Of a DNA stretch of 64,000 nt, positions 61,487 to 64,000 are shown piece by piece. The position numbers and the translations under genes were made by a program. Positions within the stretch are counted from its first letter, which is position 1. Each line of letters opens with the position of its first letter. The notes below the pieces were generated by a model. The model ran no database searches, was not told where the DNA came from, and saw nothing but the letters and a program-made list of their open reading frames with translations. This DNA is from Rhodohalobacter sp. 614A (GTDB taxonomy: Bacteria; Bacteroidota; Rhodothermia; Balneolales; Balneolaceae): assembly GCF_021462415.1 (NCBI RefSeq), contig NZ_JAKEDS010000002.1, forward strand, positions 496,001 through 560,000, read 5' to 3'.

Positions 61487-62194
61487 ATGGAAAAATTAGA
61501 AGGACTAAAAATTCTTGTTGTAGAAGATGATCCAACAGTAAGACTGCTCGTAAGAAAAGCTCTTGAAAATCATGGAGCAACCATATCTGAAGCCGATTCT
61601 GCAAAAAATGGAGAGACCAAAGCTCTGCAGAATGAATATGACATGATTGTTCTGGATTTACGTTTGCCGGATGGAACTGGCTATGATGTCTGTGTAAATC
61701 TGAGAGATCAAAATGTTACGACTCCGATTTTGGTATTGTCAGCAGAACAAGAGACAAACATGAAGGTGAAAGTCCTGAACGTAGGGGCTGACGATTATCT
61801 TACCAAGCCCTTTAGTGTTGAAGAACTTCTTGCACGTATTGAAGCTATAATGCGTCGAAGTATTTCACAGGGAACAGAAAGTGAGCTGGAATGTTATGAA
61901 ATGAAAATTGACCTTATTAAGCGAAAAATGATTATCAATGACGCTGAGGTTGATTTAACAAACAGCGAGTTTAACCTTCTTGTATATTTGGTGAGAAATA
62001 GAGGGAGAACAGTGTCTCAGGAGGAGCTTGCAAAAAATGTTTGGGGAATTGGTTTTAATACTCAGACCAATTATATCAACGTGTATATTAGCTACCTGAG
62101 GAAGAAAATTCGGAAACATTCAGATTTTGAATATATACGAACGATCAGGAAAAAAGGCTTTAAGATTGTGTGTGGTCCCAAAGAGAAAGAATGA
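61487..62194 (+). CDS. OmpR-family response regulator (orphan)
   Basis: A 235-residue regulator: receiver domain with Asp14/Asp15, phospho-acceptor Asp57 (VLDLRLPDG), Ser85 and Lys107 (TKPF), and a winged-helix DNA-binding domain (about 140-228) with VDLTNSEFNLLVYL and NYINVYISYLRKKIRK. All phosphorylation residues are intact. No histidine kinase is adjacent, so its partner is encoded elsewhere. Convergent with the M23 peptidase. Targets unknown. Confidence 0.92.
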   Translation: MEKLEGLKILVVEDDPTVRLLVRKALENHGATISEADSAKNGETKALQNEYDMIVLDLRLPDGTGYDVCVNLRDQNVTTPILVLSAEQETNMKVKVLNVGADDYLTKPFSVEELLARIEAIMRRSISQGTESELECYEMKIDLIKRKMIINDAEVDLTNSEFNLLVYLVRNRGRTVSQEELAKNVWGIGFNTQTNYINVYISYLRKKIRKHSDFEYIRTIRKKGFKIVCGPKEKE

Positions 62195-62282
62195 TAAATT
62201 AACTCTTTCTCCTCTCTAACATATTTGTACATCAAACGAATCAGATCTGATCTCTTCAGAAACCAGCAAATATGAGAATTGT

Positions 62283-63272
62283 TTAGTCTGCGAAGGAGAG
62301 AGGCTCTTCTTCTACGGTGTTAGATTCTGAATGTCTGAAAAGCAGATATTCTTCGGGAGTAACATCGGCAATTAAATAATTCAATGGATCAATCGGGCGA
62401 TTTCTAACCAACACTTCATAATGCAAATGCGGACCTTCTGTAAGCCCTGAGTTTCCACTAAATCCGATTAACTCGCCTCTTTGAACTTTATCTCCTGTTC
62501 GTAATCCATCAGCAAACGTTGACAGGTGAGCGTATCTGCTGACAAATCCAAAACCATGATCGATCTCTATAACATTTCCAAATGTTCCTTTTCTACCGGC
62601 AAATTTTACAGTGCCGTCACCGGTTGCAAATACGTCAGTATTAATATCAGCACGAAAATCAATCCCCTCATGCATTCTCTTATAGCGTAGAACCGGGTGG
62701 ATTCTCATTCCATATCCGCTAATAATAATACCATTTACAGGGCGTATGGCGGGGATGCTTTTGAGACGCTCCTGGTTTGAATTATAGTAGTTTTTTACCT
62801 CGGCAAAAGAGACCTTTTGAACTCCCATTCTTCGTTCAAGACGATCTAATTTTGATGCCGTACTTCGCAGAATTTCTGAAGTTTCTTCGGTGTAATAATC
62901 AAAATGTGAATATCGATCTGTACCGCCAATTCCTCCCATCCTCAAATCTTCGGTCACAGGATCCAGGCCAAGTATGGTTCGATACATTTCATTATCCAGT
63001 TCAGAAATAGCTTGTAGCTGGTTTTCAATATCAATAATGGATGATTCAGCACGCTTGAGTTGATCAATAAGAGCCTGATTCTCATCCTTAAGCATAATTT
63101 CTGCGGGAGTGCCAATATAATTTGTCAGAATAGAGAGGCCAAAAGCTGCTAAAACAATACCGTTAATGAGCCAAAAGGAGAGGGAGTGGGTGAGCTTTTT
63201 TTTGATGTCGTATTCAATAGGTACAAATTCACAACGTTCTGAGTCGTAGTAAAAGTGATTTTTCTTAGCCAT
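62283..63272 (-). CDS. M23 (LytM) peptidoglycan endopeptidase, membrane-anchored
   Basis: A 329-residue protein with a single membrane helix (about 34-54) in an N-in arrangement, a coiled-coil region (about 62-90 and 125-150) and a C-terminal M23 domain. The zinc and catalytic residues appear in IHPVLRYKRMHEGIDF (His and Asp) and HLHYE (His-x-His). So it should cut peptide cross-links in the periplasm and is not degenerate. It may act in cell division or growth. hprK follows upstream (toward higher coordinates) with 83 bases between. Confidence 0.9.
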   Translation of the reverse strand: MAKKNHFYYDSERCEFVPIEYDIKKKLTHSLSFWLINGIVLAAFGLSILTNYIGTPAEIMLKDENQALIDQLKRAESSIIDIENQLQAISELDNEMYRTILGLDPVTEDLRMGGIGGTDRYSHFDYYTEETSEILRSTASKLDRLERRMGVQKVSFAEVKNYYNSNQERLKSIPAIRPVNGIIISGYGMRIHPVLRYKRMHEGIDFRADINTDVFATGDGTVKFAGRKGTFGNVIEIDHGFGFVSRYAHLSTFADGLRTGDKVQRGELIGFSGNSGLTEGPHLHYEVLVRNRPIDPLNYLIADVTPEEYLLFRHSESNTVEEEPLSFAD

Positions 63273-63355
63273 AGAAAATATTAAAGAGGTAGGTTTTAGC
63301 CTTAGAAATTTAGTCTTTATCTCCGTAAAATAAAAATTCAGATCGATATATTCTA

Positions 63356-64000
63356 TTATTCAAAATCGCCTTCAAAATATTCAACGGCTCTTCGCGGCAT
63401 TTCACTTCTTTTCTTCTTATCCGCGATATGTTTTTTAATTTTTTTCTGAAACGCTTCGGCGGCGTTATATCCGTAATGCTTGAGAAGGTAGTTCATCGCA
63501 ATAACTTCCGCAATAACCGTAATATTTTTACCCGGAGTAATGGGCAGGTGAATTAACGGAATATTCGTTCCAAGTATTTCAACTGTATCATGATCAAGAC
63601 CGGTTCTGTTGAGATTTTCGGTATCCTCCCAAAGGGATAATTCCAGGATCACTTCTAATCGTTTTTGATAGCGAACGGAACGAATCCCAAACATAGACAT
63701 GACATCAACAATGCCGAGGCCCCGTATCTCCATGAAATGTTTGTTCATTTCTGTGGCGGATGCCAGCAAAACATTGCTCTTTTTGGTTAGCATCACCACG
63801 TCGTCCGAAACAAGCCGATGCCCTCGTTCCACCAAATCCAGGGCTACTTCACTTTTCCCTAATCCGGATTTACCGCTTATCAGTATGCCAATTCCATACA
63901 CATCCACCATGGTTCCATGAAGCATGGTTTGAAGGGCAAAATAATCTTCAAGGAAATCCCGAAGCAGATACATGAATTTGGTGGTTTCCATTTCGGTTCT
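63356..64000 (-). CDS. hprK: HPr kinase/phosphorylase, cut by the window edge
   Basis: The C-terminal 215 residues of HprK; the N-terminal part (about 100 residues) lies beyond the window. The frame is open through the edge (the first visible codons are Arg-Thr-Glu), so the Met at 63991 is not a start. LHGTMVDVYGIGILISGKSGLGKSEVALDLVERGH has the P-loop GKSGLGKS, and VDVMSMFGI, EIRGLGIVDV and TPGKNITVIAEVIAMNYLLKHYG are the family's conserved parts. It would phosphorylate Ser46 of HPr; no HPr or PTS gene is visible here. Confidence 0.93.
   Translation of the reverse strand, partial: RTEMETTKFMYLLRDFLEDYFALQTMLHGTMVDVYGIGILISGKSGLGKSEVALDLVERGHRLVSDDVVMLTKKSNVLLASATEMNKHFMEIRGLGIVDVMSMFGIRSVRYQKRLEVILELSLWEDTENLNRTGLDHDTVEILGTNIPLIHLPITPGKNITVIAEVIAMNYLLKHYGYNAAEAFQKKIKKHIADKKKRSEMPRRAVEYFEGDFE

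Noticed and set aside
1-64000. tRNA, rRNA, CRISPR array or insertion sequence
   Set aside because: No T-loop GTTCRANYC with acceptor pairing outside coding sequence, no regularly spaced repeats and no transposase motif were noticed. Negative by eye only; tRNAscan-SE and a repeat search would settle it.

Overview
The window looks like a chromosomal stretch from a member of the Balneolaeota/Rhodothermaeota branch next to the Bacteroidetes (Balneola, Gracilimonas or Rhodohalobacter-like). This is inferred from protein families only: a secreted protein ending in a type IX secretion (T9SS) tail of the NYPNPFNP type, a one-protein hybrid two-component system, GWxTD, DUF5723 and DUF5683 proteins, a PID-CTERM-like small protein, and moderate-to-low GC. 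No rRNA, tRNA, CRISPR, transposase or phage gene was seen, and the left and right edges cut genes.

Layout. 1-10 kb, minus strand: rsgA, a PfpI/DJ-1 protein, lon, an outer-membrane DUF5723 protein, a PcrA/UvrD helicase and a glycerate kinase. 10.2-13.3 kb, plus strand: a sigma70-like promoter, a cobalamin riboswitch, a BtuB-like TonB receptor and a PP-loop ATPase, then a vapBC pair on the minus strand. 14-18.1 kb, minus strand: a four-gene operon of ATP-grasp ligase, alpha-E protein, Anbu (proteasome-like) and transglutaminase-like protease. This is a known but functionally unresolved peptide-ligation/processing system. 18.3-23.6 kb, minus strand: saccharopine-dehydrogenase-like gene, ftsE-like ATPase, methyltransferase, pdxA, GWxTD protein. 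23.7-29.7 kb, plus strand: acyl-CoA carboxylase beta subunit and three tandem secreted amidohydrolases, only the middle one keeping its metal ligands. 29.9-37.8 kb: a 1392-aa hybrid sensor/regulator (minus) divergent from a small charged ORF, a 1007-aa beta-helix T9SS cargo and a 66-aa PID-CTERM-like protein.

37.9-46.9 kb holds a DUF819 membrane protein, an AtuA-like protein, a renalase-like FAD enzyme, and two ABC half-transporters that look like one heterodimer but are separated by a ribonuclease Z with an altered metal motif and a long basic tail. 46.9-62.2 kb is mostly plus-strand housekeeping: prfB with its programmed +1 frameshift, coaE, then a canonical rimP-nusA-infB-rbfA-truB-ribF-rpsO-pnp cluster preceded by a terminator-like leader hairpin, DUF5683, truA, a serine hydrolase and an orphan OmpR-type regulator. 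The right end (minus) carries an M23 peptidase and hprK, cut by the window.

Genes that seem to work together: the B12 riboswitch and its receptor; the Anbu operon; the translation/RNA-processing cluster; the sensor with its divergent secreted proteins; and the ABC heterodimer. The least explained parts are the Anbu operon, the amidohydrolase trio with two metal-site-less members, the HFDVDH ribonuclease Z, and the locus where T9SS and PID-CTERM-like sorting signals sit side by side. All functional calls are from reading the sequences; no database search was run.
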